Source of the DNA: Daphnia pulex
Taxonomy: Eukaryota > Arthropoda > Branchiopoda > Diplostraca > Daphniidae
DNA length: 64,000 nt
Assembly: GCF_021134715.1 (NCBI RefSeq)
Contig: NC_060024.1
Span: forward strand, 6,014,001 to 6,078,000
Direction: 5' to 3'
Under the pieces are notes generated by a model. The model was not told the origin of the DNA, ran no database searches, and worked only from the letters and a program-made list of their open reading frames with translations. Shown here one piece after another: positions 1 to 10,838 of this stretch (its first letter is position 1; every line of letters starts with the position of its first letter). Made by a program: the position numbers and the translations under genes.

Positions 1-667
1 CCCAGCAAAAAACACGGAAAACTTTTCTTTTTTTTCCATTGGGATAGGAAAAAAGTTCAATAATCCAGGGAAAAAAACTGACCTCGTTCAAAAATGAAGT
101 TGAGCTTTCACCTTTTTGTTTTGTTGGGCTATAAAGGCTATTGTCTCGCCGAGAGTTCGAGGTTATAGATTTTAAAATAGAATGTCCAACGATTGACCTG
201 TTTTCTATTTAGCATTTAAAGGCCTCACAGTCCAGTTTGAACCGCTTGAGAACTAGGCCTATACACAAAACCCAAAATGCATGCGCATGTATACACCTAT
301 ACATCGCCTATGAGTCATTAGATATACGATTATATGTACTGAGCAGGATTTTAGACTAACAAATTCCAAATAAAAGAATATGAAAGTTCAAAACTATAGA
401 ATCCTGCTAGAATGTCGAACGCCACATACCTTCCGATGAGCAAACATACAAGTAATCACTGATTTCACTTGTGCCAGGCTGCAGTTTGTTTTCCTCAAGG
501 AGATGCAGCCTATTCTCCCAACGTCTTCAGGTTAAAGGATATTTTCACAATGGTTTTTAGCCTTGTACGCCACTCCAATGACAGTTGTATTTGAACACAT
601 ATTTAATATAAAGTCATAGATTAAACTATCTTCTTTCTTAAAAATAGATTCGAAAATTAAAAAGTTT
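1..667. other. Intergenic DNA, no gene seen
   Basis: AT-rich sequence with no exon-like open frame on either strand and no repeat shared with the rest of the window. A distal control region of a neighbouring gene cannot be excluded. Confidence 0.5.
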
Positions 668-749
668 CGCAGTTGGTAGGATTCGAACCTACGCCCTCAG
701 AGAGGAATTGATTTCTAGTCAATCGCCTTAACCACTCGGCCACAACTGC
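668..749 (-). tRNA. tRNA-Ser (anticodon AGA)
   Basis: The reverse strand folds as a complete class II tRNA of 82 nt. The acceptor stem GCAGTTG pairs with CAACTGC, followed by discriminator G. The D arm has GGCCGAGTGGTTAAGGC and the anticodon loop CTAGAAA gives anticodon AGA. There is a long variable arm typical of serine tRNAs and a T arm with GGTTCGAATCC. No intron is present and CCA is not encoded, as expected for a eukaryotic nuclear gene. The internal A and B boxes for RNA polymerase III are the D and T arm sequences. It decodes UCU (and UCC through inosine). Confidence 0.96.
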
Positions 750-1370
750 CTTGTAAAAACTGCAAACATTTTATAAATTTAATGTAATGTTTTGAAGTGT
801 CTCCTTGATATTTTTTTGTATGTCTTAGTCTTTGGCGATGGAGCATTTACCGTGTTTTACATGATCTTTCTAGTAAGAATATGTGCATTTCCATAGAAAA
901 ATTTGGGTTTTAGAAAGAAGGAGATTTTCAGATTTGCAATATATTAATTTGTTTCCAGAAAGATTTGTTTATACTATGTGGGGCACAAGATTAATGATAA
1001 ATTCGATCATTAGTTTGCTAAGTTTCCATACCGTCTATACGGAGACCACGGCGGAGACAATTTACGCCGGATTTCTGCTGGTTTGATGTAAGGTAGCCTC
1101 AGGACTACGACAGAGACAGCGTAACGAAACCTACAAAAGAAGCGGAGCGTTATTTTCTAAAAGAGAGGTGGCAGCCTGCTGTAAAGCGATAAACAATTCA
1201 TCGTTGCTGCCCTTGAAAGTCGCGAAAGTGGAACAGACATTTCCCGACATTTCCAATTATATTACACACTAATCTTTTTTTTTTTTTTTTGTGAGACATA
1301 CATATATAGCCCAAAAGTGAATCACAACCTACATCATATAGTAGGATATCATGATTATATTTTAAAATCC
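750..1370. other. Intergenic DNA upstream of the first glycosyltransferase-like gene
   Basis: A 67-codon open frame at 883-1086 has no recognisable domain, no paralogue in the window and no splice context; I treat it as chance. From about 1290 onward the sequence is recognisably similar to the DNA upstream of the second glycosyltransferase-like gene (5670-5780). Confidence 0.5.
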
Positions 1371-1441
1371 TGATAAGGAATAACCAATAACGATTGGACC
1401 ATACGGAAAGGTAATCGACGTTTTCGTTTGTTTTCCTTATC
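1371..1441 (+). promoter_or_regulatory. Paired GATA-type motifs upstream of GT-like gene 1
   Basis: TGATAAG occurs at 1371-1377 and its reverse form CTTATC at 1436-1441. The same pair, in the same order and orientation, lies upstream of the second copy (5726-5732 and 5763-5769), embedded in otherwise diverged sequence. TGATAAG is the classic binding site of GATA factors, which in arthropods often drive gut or fat-body genes. Conservation between paralogues is seen; factor binding is inferred. Confidence 0.45.
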
Positions 1442-1532
1442 TGGTGCCGAGTGCTGCACATACTAGATAGTCTTTCTTGCCACTTTCATCTCGTTTCATC
1501 ACATAAATACACATTTAGCTGCCGTGCGAGAA

Positions 1533-2916
1533 ATGTTCGACAAGGTATCGATTTCAATGGCGATGATCAAACCGGTCAACTGCAAAAATTTACTGTTTGG
1601 TGTGACTGCTGTAGGCCTATTCACTGTTGTGTTTATCAGTTACTGGCAATTAATAAGACAGCCAAAAACCCCGCCAAAAACAAATAACAGCAGTGACAAA
1701 CTGATATTTAAATGCAGCTGCAATCGGACGTTAAAACAAGTTCCCAACAACAATTCAGACAACAATTCGACGGTACATCGACCTGGCGGTTTCCCGTGGT
1801 GCAGTGCGAATTCATCCACACGCGGAGCACACCAGAAAGTCATCACATATTCATTATTCGCTACTGAGAATTATGAAAATTTGCCAGTGTCTAAACGTTA
1901 TGACACACTGTTACGAAAAATTTTGATTGCGGTGGAGAAACTGTATCCCGGCTGGATCGTCCGGATTTATCACAATTTTCACAGTGAAAACGACCCAGAC
2001 AATTTTTTTGCCAAAGAGTTGTGCGAATTGAATTGCCAGTTTAATCACCTCGACCTGTGCAATGTTACAGATATCACAGCTAACATCCCAGCACTGACAC
2101 CCATCGATCCAGCTCTCCTTCGAGGACTCAACGGAAGGATGTTCCGCTTTTTGGTTATGCTCGATCCCAATGTCGACGTTTTCATTTCAAGGGACTCGGA
2201 CAGTGTCATCTTGCGGAGAGAAGTCGACGCTGTTGACGAATGGCTCCGCTCCAATTACACCTTTCACGTTATGAGGGATCACCCATTCCACTTTGCAGCT
2301 ATATTGGCAGGTGCGAGTTTGCTTTCATATAGTCTATCCCTATCCGGTGGTGTCTGAAAAAAAAAGTACGAATAATCCTATATTTGAAATTGAAAATAAT
2401 AATAATAATAATTTGCCTCCATCCGTTTGCACGTACAGGAATGTGGGGAGTTAAACTTCACCAACATCGAGAACTCGTTGAGGGTTTGACGAGAGCTATG
2501 ATAATGGCCGGCCAAGATGAGGAAAAATATACAGACCAAACGTTGTTGGATAAGATCGTTTGGCCTTCAGCCCAGTATGACGTGGTACGTGTAATATACG
2601 TTCTTATATGCTGCGCATTTAGGCCAATATACGCAATGCAATCAATCTCTTGAAATTAGCCTAATATGTATCTCCTTTTCTCTTTAAAACATCTGGATGC
2701 GCACTTATAACCAATTAGATGGCTCATGACAGCTACCATTGTCAAAGAGACGAACTGAACAAGAAGTCGCCTCTAAAAGTTTTCCCGTTCCCCACAATGC
2801 GCAATGGCAGTTACTTCGTCGGTGATGTTGGTGAAAATGCAATAGACAGTCCCATCCCCCCAAAATGTCCAGAAGCATGTCGACCACCAGATCACAAGGA
2901 TTGGGAATACTGTTGA
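1533..2916 (+). CDS. Type II membrane glycosyltransferase-like protein, copy 1
   Basis: Three exons, 1533-2310, 2439-2584 and 2719-2916, join in phase to give 373 aa. The first ATG of the open frame is at 1533. A short cytoplasmic tail is followed by one membrane segment at about residues 20-40, a stem with several N-x-S/T sites and then a lumenal domain. That domain has PGWIVRIYHNFHSE, and ISRDSDSVI near residue 220, a DXD-like motif of the kind that binds metal and sugar nucleotide in GT-A folds. It continues with ILAGMWG across the first splice junction and a cysteine-containing tail ending HKDWEYC. This layout is that of a Golgi type II glycosyltransferase, but donor and acceptor sugars cannot be read and the family assignment is inference. 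Two paralogues follow downstream (copy 2 intact, copy 3 broken). Unlike them, copy 1 has no SLC26 gene immediately 3'. Confidence 0.8.
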
Positions 2917-3433
2917 TTTTTTGTTCGGTAAAAATCTGTTTGAAAATACATATAGTTCCACGTTTCCCAATAACATAGACCGGTAACATTATAAATAGTT
3001 AAATACTAAAATATCTAAGTCGAATTCATCACCTGTCGAAGGTATAAGGGATGTGCAATTATAATCCTGGTAATCCCGGCGGTACTGATAAGAATGTCAG
3101 TAATGACTGAACAAAGTATATATGTGACATGCACGTATAACTTGCTGGTCGACAACTTTCGTTCTATACTGTCACGACAACCGGTAAAAAAAGTTACGTG
3201 TAGTTTCACAAGAGAGCGCCACTTGGGAAACAATTTACACCTGAGACATTTTTTGCACGGGGCAAGCCAACGTTCTACAATAATATAGTCACAGTCAGAT
3301 GGCGAGCAATCAAAATAACAGCTGATCAGTTATAGCTGACGTATAATAGTGCCTAATTGTTTTTGTCATTTATAAGTGTAACCTAGAAGATAAACGTGAT
3401 ACAGTGGTGGCGAAGCTCGTACATCTATTCACT
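2917..3433. other. Intergenic DNA between GT-like copy 1 and the SGNH gene
   Basis: No coding exon is visible. It holds the 3' flank of the first gene and the 5' flank of the SGNH gene, and no TATA box that I can place with confidence. Confidence 0.4.
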
Positions 3434-4943
3434 ATGCCCAACCTGCTGTGCTATTATTTCGATTATTTCAATCAGAAGGATTTCATTAGAACTTCTTATA
3501 AGAGCAATGCATTAATATCGGGTGTGTTCAAGTGGATTCTGGTCGTGATTATCGTGTGCATTTGTACCCGAAATCAGCGTATTTCCAAAATAGGAAAAGA
3601 GTCTCCGGCTCCGGTGATGTGCTCGGGGAATTTACTAGACCAAAGGGATCACCACTACGCCAAAGAAGCTGATGGATCGTACGACAACAGTCGAATGATA
3701 TCCAAATTGGGATCTTGCCACCTGATGCCTTACACTTTTAATCAAGTAGTTGGCTGTTTTAATGATTTGCTTAATGAAAATAATGAGCGATACTACTTAG
3801 ACCGGAATCCTTCTAATAATCTGAACTTCATCAAGAGACCCAATAAAAATTTGCATTTTGCATTCATAGGCGATTCCAGAATTCGACAACAATTTTTTAA
3901 CTTGCTCAAGGTAATAATAGACAGTAGCTAGGCTATACGATAATATGTGCGGCTGTGGATGGGCAATATTTTTAAAAATATAGGTTCAATCCTACTTAAT
4001 TATTGTGCAATCTTTAAATTATTTATATTAATTAGTTGATTCCAGACTACGACCGGAAATCAGAACCGAGCCCACTCCCATTTGTTTATCACGGTGATAT
4101 GGAAGTTACTAGTGAGATAATGAGACTACGCTTATCCTTTCAATGGCGACCTCTAATTAATGACAGTGTTACCGATACGATACGTCAGTGGGCAACTTAT
4201 AGTCAAACTGATCGACCAGACTTGATTATTCTAGGTGAAATTTAAGAATGGGGTAGTCCGGGGTAGTCGTGAGCTCTATCTGAATGACTGTCACACTAAT
4301 TTTGATGATCGTACAGTATATCGTTAATGATGCCAGCATTCATATAAATTATAACCGGATTTAACATTAACAGCAGTTTTTTTTAAATCAATTTCTCATA
4401 CACAGGTATTGCCATGTGGCATATGTTTTCAACGCCGAAAGAAGACGACCATCAACTTTATCGGAAACAACTGAAGCGACTCGCTCCGTTCCTCGGCCAG
4501 TTGGCGAATGTCAGCAAAGTTATTTGGCTCAACCAATACCCAGTCGTGGAAAAGTATGGTGACATTGGCGCTATGAACACGGAGGTTTTTTCGGAAAAGA
4601 TCGATCACTATAATGATGCCGTTCGGTCTGAACTTCAGTGAGTAAATTATATTGTCGCATAGAAATCTAGATTCAATTAAAAATTTGATTTCTTTATAGG
4701 AATTATCCAGAAATGCGAATCTTGTGGGATTCAAGTAATTCATTAGTTGAGGAATACATCCGCGGATGTGTTGTCTTTCAACAGCGCCTGCAACTTGGAG
4801 TGTACCTGGTCACAGATCCAGACTATTCCTATATTAACTGCAATGATTGCAGACACCCAGGGTACTCGGCCCTGTCGCAAGCCACTCAACTTCTTTTAAA
4901 TGACCTTTGCAACGGCCAACATTTAAATTTCCCCCTTAAATAA
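3434..4943 (+). CDS. CASD1-like SGNH-domain acyltransferase/esterase
   Basis: Four exons, 3434-3910, 4036-4234, 4406-4637 and 4700-4943, close in phase to give 383 aa. An open frame extends ten codons upstream but starts with GTG, so the ATG at 3434 is taken. One membrane segment (KWILVVIIVCIC) lies near residue 40. The lumenal part carries the SGNH block FIGDSRIRQ with serine 148, a GIAMWHM block, SEKIDHYNDAV and a final DCRH with aspartate 352 and histidine 355. These match in order the Ser-Asp-His triad region of CASD1, the Golgi sialate O-acetyltransferase. Human CASD1 continues into a multi-pass Cas1p domain; this protein stops just after the SGNH module. It may therefore act as a soluble-domain acetyltransferase or an esterase on glycans. 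Substrate is unknown. It sits between two glycosyltransferase-like genes, which fits a glycan role. Confidence 0.82.
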
Positions 4944-4987
4944 TATCGGCATTCACATTTTGATACCTTTTCCCTTTCACATATTAG

Positions 4988-5103
4988 GCTTGTGAACGCT
5001 ACTACCCATGGCAAGTGAATACTCCGAACTTTATCAAATCCACCCAGAAGCACATCATACCCATTGGCAACTATTCCAAGGACTGGGGCAAAAGACAGAG
5101 ACA
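4988..5103 (+). other. Orphan exon-like segment
   Basis: Between an AG acceptor (ATATTAG, ending at 4987) and a GTAATT donor there is an open 39-codon stretch reading ACERYYPWQVNTPNF and ending GKRQRQ. It lies just after the stop of the SGNH gene. I do not recognise the family and find no partner exon. It could be a relic of a lost gene, a 3'-UTR coincidence or an alternative exon. Confidence 0.25.
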
Positions 5104-5371
5104 GGTAATTTATAACAGAGGCCGGAGACTCCCAATCCCTTTTTCTTTTAGGCACATCCGCTACATCCGCACAGACGTCGTCTATAAACTTGCGTGGCAA
5201 GTACACTCTCTATGTTTATTACCTTTTATACATAAAGCCACGCCTTTTAATCAACCGCAGTAATAATCACTTGGAATTAGTTGCCATACTAAACGAATAA
5301 GCAGCCATAGCGATAACATAACATCAGTGAGAAATAACATCCCTAAACAGATTGTAATGACTTCCGAGAGC

Positions 5372-5377
5372 AATAAA
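5372..5377 (+). terminator. Candidate poly(A) signal after the SGNH gene
   Basis: AATAAA lies in the 3' flank of the SGNH gene, about 430 bp after its stop. The same sequence context is repeated at about 11263-11268 in the duplicated unit, where no SGNH gene precedes it. Confidence 0.4.
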
Positions 5378-5725
5378 TTTATTTGCCTAAAGACAACAAA
5401 TGCTATCAGTTGAATTCTTAGCTATATTAACAGCATCATTGTAAAACATTATCAATTAATTCTCTACCCAGTAAATATAAAAAAACGTGTAATATGTGAT
5501 GCAACTATAGCAAGCAGAGTCACCCCAAGACTCCTTCACCTAGGTCGATATGCCGTTAAACTAATAAAAAAAAAGAAACAATTTAGTCCATTGCGTAATA
5601 AGGTTTTGTTAAAACATAACCAACACTGTGCACTATATATTATTCATCTATACTTATATTTTTGTTCCGTCGTGAAGTCCGAAAGTGAAACACAACTGAT
5701 AATATGGTGCGCGATTTTGAAATCC

Positions 5726-5769
5726 TGATAAGAAATAATGAATTTACTTTTTCGTCTTTTATCTTATCA
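5726..5769 (+). promoter_or_regulatory. Paired GATA-type motifs upstream of GT-like gene 2
   Basis: TGATAAG at 5726-5732 and CTTATCA at 5763-5769 repeat the arrangement seen before copy 1. They lie 120-170 bp before the start codon. Shared placement in two diverged upstream regions argues for function. Confidence 0.45.
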
Positions 5770-5892
5770 GATGAACGCTACACAGATAGACCTAAGGTTG
5801 TTTTTCGTATACCCAAATTTTATTATCTCGTTTTAAAGCAGTTGCGATGACAGGCCTGCTCCCCAAAGTACAGTATATAAATCTCAATAACG

Positions 5893-7169
5893 ATGATCAA
5901 ACCGATCAAGTGCAACGCTCGAAATTTACTATTTGGTTTTATTGTATTTGTTGTTGTATTTGTTGTTTGTTGGCAATTCATAGGACTATCGAAAAAACCT
6001 TCAAAAGTGAAGCAAACCAGCAGCAATATCAAAGTCACGTTTAAATGCAATTGCAATCGAACGCTAACAAAATTTGCCAACGAATCAAATTCGACAGTGC
6101 CACCTGGCGGTTTCCGGTGGTGCAGTGCGGAATCATCCGCTCGCGGAGCACACCAGAAAGTCATAGCGTATTCGTTGTTTGGTACCGGAACTAAAGAAAA
6201 TGTGTCGGCAGTGTCTAATCGCTACGACTCGCTGTTAAGAAAAATTTTGATTGCGGCGGAGAAATTGTATTCCGGCTGGATCGTCCGGATTTATCACAAT
6301 TTTCACAGTGAAAACGACCCAGGAAATATTGTTTCCAAACAGTTGTGCGAATTGCACTGTCAGTTCAACCACCTCGACCTGTGCAGTGTTACAGATATCA
6401 TAGGGAACATCCCAGCACTGACACCCATCGATCCAGCTCTCCTTCGAGGACTCAACGGAAGGATGTTCCGCTTTTTGGTTATGCTCGATCCCAATGTCGA
6501 CGTTTTCATTTCAAGGGACACAGACAGTGTCATCTTGCAGAGAGAAGTCGACGCTGTTGACGAATGGCTCCGCTCCAACTACACCTTTCATCTGATGAGG
6601 GATCACAAGAATCACACGGCAATTATTTTGGCAGGTGCGAGTTTGCAATTTCCTGAAATTAGCACGAATAATTCTATTTTTAAATGAAGAGAAAAAAAAT
6701 TATTTGTCCCCATTCTTTGCATACATGTGTATTGTGTAGGAATGTGGGGAGTTAAACTTCACCAACGCAGAGATCTCATTGAAGGTTTGACAAGAGCTAT
6801 GATACTGGCCGGCCAAGATCAGGTAAAAAGTACAGACCAAACGTTGTTGGATAAGATCGTATGGCCTGCAGCCCAGTATGATGTGGTACGTGAACATGTC
6901 AGTTTATCAATCATTCGTAATGTAATCAATTTTTTAAATTAATTATTCCGGCCTTTTTCTCTTTCAACCATCATCAGATGGCTCATGACAGCTACCATTG
7001 CCAAAGAAATGAACTAAAAAAGAAGTCTCCGCTAAAAGTCTTACCGTTCCCCACAATGCGCAATGGCAGTTACTTCGTCGGTGGTGTCGGTGAAAATTCT
7101 AATGAAATCCCATCAAAATGTCCAGTAACATGTCGACCACCAGATCACAAGGACTGGGAATACTGTTGA
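5893..7169 (+). CDS. Type II membrane glycosyltransferase-like protein, copy 2
   Basis: Exons 5893-6634, 6740-6885 and 6978-7169 close in phase to give 359 aa. Splice positions and phases are the same as in copy 1. The protein starts MIKPIKCNARNLLFGF, with the membrane segment at about residues 12-32, followed by a stem and the lumenal domain with SGWIVRIYHNFHSE. The motif ISRDTDSVI keeps the D-x-D pattern with threonine in place of serine. The C-terminal part keeps HDSYHC, FPTMRNGSYFVGG and HKDWEYC. The start at 5893 aligns with an internal methionine of copy 1, so copy 1 has a slightly longer cytoplasmic tail. It is followed after 725 bp by an SLC26 gene in the same orientation. Its activity is not known; the Golgi glycosyltransferase reading rests on topology and the DXD-like motif. 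Confidence 0.82.
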
Positions 7170-7894
7170 TATGTTGATATCTATTAAGTCAAAATCTGTT
7201 CGAAAATACAATGAAAGTTGCCCATTTTCCATCAACAAAATACTGTAAAATGAAACGCTGCTGTCGCGTACAGCGGTGCAGACTTAGATAATAATCAACG
7301 TTAAATAATCGAAGTGTATTCCTGGAAATAACGTTAAGTAAACGACTATAGGAGACATGACGAAAACGGTAAAAGCGTCACCTTTATATTCCTTATATAA
7401 ACATAACCCCCCAAAAAAATTTCTGTCAGTTTGAAAAGCTCCTCAAAACTGCACCGCCGATTGGCCACAGCAACGTAAAACCCCCGCAAAAGCCGCCCGT
7501 GACCCGGCCGTGACCATACTTCAAAAAAATGTATCTTATTTTATTGTAATAAGTGTAATAAATTATTTGTCGTAATAAGTGGTGATGAGCAGGAACTAAA
7601 TTCAATTAGCCTAGAATAAAGTGCTTAGACTTGTTTTATGACATATTGGTGGATGTTGTTATCAACGCCCAATAAGCTAAGTCGGAACTTTTGGATAAGA
7701 TCAACTTCAAAAGTGTCCCATGAATCGGTCGGTAACTCGAAACGCTGATCGTTTTATTCCGCTTTCGACAGATAGATTTATTGGCTGATTTAGTCTGGCT
7801 TTTGCTTGCCAGTCGTCCATACGCGCGTCTGGGACGTTCCACAAGTTGCAATTTCAACGAGACGTTTTTCTTATTATTCCCCCCCCCCTCCCCC
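7170..7894. other. Intergenic block between GT-like copy 2 and SLC26 gene 1
   Basis: No exon is seen. The block is repeated, with small indels, at 13056-13816. The last 110 bp (from about 7770, including ACGCGCGTCTGGGACGTTCC) are nearly identical in both copies and probably hold the 5'-UTR and core promoter of the transporter gene, followed by a C-run just before the ATG. Confidence 0.5.
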
Positions 7895-10838
7895 ATGGCG
7901 AAAATGGAAGGAAACAACGATTCTAGTATACACAAAAAATGTCTCAATCGTTTTTTTTTTTTAATTTTGAAGACTAACATAATATCCTTAATTTTTTCCA
8001 GGCGATAGTGACGAGGCAAGCCAAACTGCGGGAAAACCGAATTCCGTGACCGTTATCCGGTTGAAAAAGGGACAAGATGATAAGCCACCAGCGTCTTGGT
8101 GGCAAAAGAAGAAAGAGCGCATTTTTCGAAAGAAAACGCTGTACATGCGCGTCCCAATCCTGACGTGGCTACCGAAATATTCCCTGCAGGATTTCGTGGC
8201 CGATCTAGTGGCCGGCATCACTGTCGGAGTCACAGTGATTCCCAAAGCACTCGCTTACGCAACCGTGGCCGGACTTCCTCCTCAGGTATATTTTTATACT
8301 GGATATTTTCTTTATTAATTTTAAAATATGAATTAATACTGACAGGTATATTTGAGTATATACTTGTTAAGTATTCAAGGCTATAGCTATAAAGTATAAA
8401 TATAGTTGTAGAACAAGGATGTTGATTTAGAAAAAAAATGTTCCGTGTTGACACCTTTATCATCACGATTTGTTTATTTAGTATGGTCTGTACGGGTCAT
8501 ACATGGGCTGCTTTGTTTATCTTCTATTGGGAAGTACGCCCGTCGTCACTATCGGCCCGACGGCTCTCATGTCTCTCGTCACATACGATTCCGGGGCGGC
8601 GCTAATGGGTCCCGAAGCGGCCATTCTCTTAGCTTTCATAACCGGATGCATCGTTCTTCTCTTTGGGCTTCTCAATTTCGGTAATAATTTCACATATAAA
8701 AAGATAACTTAGCTACTTGATTGATTTGCGTTTTTCTGCAGGGTTCTTGATTGACTTTATAGCTGCCCCCGTAGTGGCTGGGTTCACTAGCGCCGCCGCT
8801 TTTACCATAGCCACAACTCAGATCGAAGCTCTTCTCGGGTTGAAGTTTGACGACGAAGGTTTTCTCAATACGTGGATCGCGGTGTTTGAACACATCGGTG
8901 AGACCAAGAAATGGGACGCAGTTTTGGGTTTCTCTTCCATCGCCATTTTACTTCTCCTCCGGGTAACACAAAACAAACGGGCAATCATAAAATTGGTAAA
9001 ATTTAATTCTTTCAAAAATGTTTTATGGTATATTTAGATTCTCGATCAAGTCAAATTGGGTAAAGAAGGCGAGAGGAATCGATGGCAAAATTGGTTCAAC
9101 ACGGGATTTTGGCTGATTTCGGTTTCCCGCAACGCCATCGTCATCGTCGTCGCGTCGATTATTGCTTACGTTCTTACAGAGCCGGGACGAAGTGATTATC
9201 CTTTTACGCTCACTGGTAATTAATTTTTAATTTGAGGCTTTTTTTCTTTAACTATCATCTGTGTTAGCTGTGAGAAAAAAAAAGAATTGAAAATATTACG
9301 CAAAACAAAATTTCTAATGGAATTTTTATGGGATATTCTAGGTGACATTCCTAGCGGATTTCCTCCTTTCAAACTTCCCGCGTTCTCCTGCCAGAATGGC
9401 GATGAGACATACTCGTTCGTGGAGGTATGCAGAAATCTTGGTTCATCTCTTTACATCAGTCCTTTGGTTGCCGTTCTCGAATCTATCGCCATCGCCAAAT
9501 CTTTAGGTACTAATAATCAATTTGTGAAAAATGTTCATTTTTTAAAAATCAATTTCTTGGACTTGATACTACAGCAAAAGGGAAAAGAATTGATGCCAGT
9601 CAAGAGATGATCGCTATTGGAACGAGTAACATCTTGGGCTCGTTTGCGTCATCTTATCCGATCACTGGCTCTTTCTCTAGCACAGCTGTCAACGCCGCCA
9701 GTGGCGTACGGACACCTTTAAATGGAATTTATACCGGTAAATTCAAATTTGGCTCACAGCACCAATTGGATTTTTTAAATTTTACATTACCAAAATCTCA
9801 TACGTATGTTTCCATATCCAGCCGTTTTGGTGCTTTTGGCCATTTCGGTCTTGACGCCGTACTTCTTCTTCATTCCAAAAAGCTGCTTGGCGGCTGTCAT
9901 CATCTGCGCCGTGATTTTCATGGTGGAAATCAGCTTAATGAAAATGGTCTGGAAGTCAAAGAGTATGAAAAATATTTTTTAAATTCTGTACTTGGTTAGT
10001 GAACTAATATTCATGTTTTTATATTCGCAATAATTCAGAAATCGATTTGGTTCCGTTTGGAGTCACATTCGTCTTTTGCGTGTTCGTCGGACTTTCCCAA
10101 GGCATTCTGATTGGCACAGCTGTAAATCTGGGCATGCTCTTGTACAGTACGGCTCGACCACGGATTAGAATTCACAAAATCAAGGTATTAAACTACGCAT
10201 ATTTTTAGAAAAAAAAAACTAAAATTACTTTGCTTATAATTTACATCCCGAAAGAATCCAACGACCGAATATTTGCTTATAGCCCCGGATCGCAGCTTGG
10301 TGTTTACAGCTATGGAATATTTCATCTCGAGTGTTCGCAAGGCCTCGGCGCTTTATCCCGGCATAATCGTCATCATCGACATGAGCCACGTCTCGGCGGC
10401 GGATTTCACTACCGCTTACGTAAATTCATGCTGAAAGATTATTTGAAAAAAAGGGACTTTGGCCAATGAATTAAACGTTATGCATACACAGGGATTCGAC
10501 AACATGATCAAGAGCCTGCAGAAACACGGCCACAAACTCGTCTTGACTAAGACCAAACCAGAAATTTTGCCCATTTTGTCTGGCATAGGCTGCGACCTGC
10601 ACGTCCACAGCAACGGAATGGATCTAGACGCATTACTTAAAGGTATATTATAATCGTTAATAAAATACTAAATGTTTATTGACGAATAATGATGTTTATC
10701 TCACTTGCAACAGAGATTACCTTGACAACTTCAATAATAACGCCTAAAGTGTCATCATCTTCATCGTCTTCCAGTATTAGCAGCAATTCGGAGGATTGTG
10801 TTGAAGTTGAAGTAACGTCGCCCACCTCCTCGGATTGA
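7895..10838 (+). CDS. SLC26/SulP anion transporter with STAS domain, gene 1
   Basis: Twelve exons close in phase to give 655 aa: 7895-7925, 8002-8285, 8482-8680, 8742-8962, 9038-9215, 9342-9506, 9575-9736, 9822-9962, 10039-10184, 10255-10419, 10492-10642 and 10714-10838. The N terminus is acidic (SSDSDEAS). The SulP core follows, with TVIPKALAYATVAGLPPQ, the sulfate-transporter signature around QYGLYGSYMGCFVYLLLGS, FIAAPVVAGFTSAAA, and SGSFS-type residues (PITGSFSSTAVNAASG). The C-terminal STAS domain has VIIDMSHVSAADFTTAY spliced to GFDNMIKSLQKHGHK, then a serine-rich tail. This is the layout of SLC26A11-like sulfate/anion transporters. Residue 92 is lysine where the other two copies have the family's usual glutamine (IPQ). 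That position lies in the anion-binding first membrane helix, so transport may be altered. All splice sites are GT-AG. Confidence 0.93.

Noticed and set aside
1524-1532. Start of GT-like copy 1 at 1524
   Set aside because: The codon there is GTG; the first ATG is at 1533.
3404-3433. N-terminal extension of the SGNH gene beginning with GTG
   Set aside because: Eukaryotic start at GTG is unlikely and the ATG at 3434 gives a normal short tail before the membrane segment.
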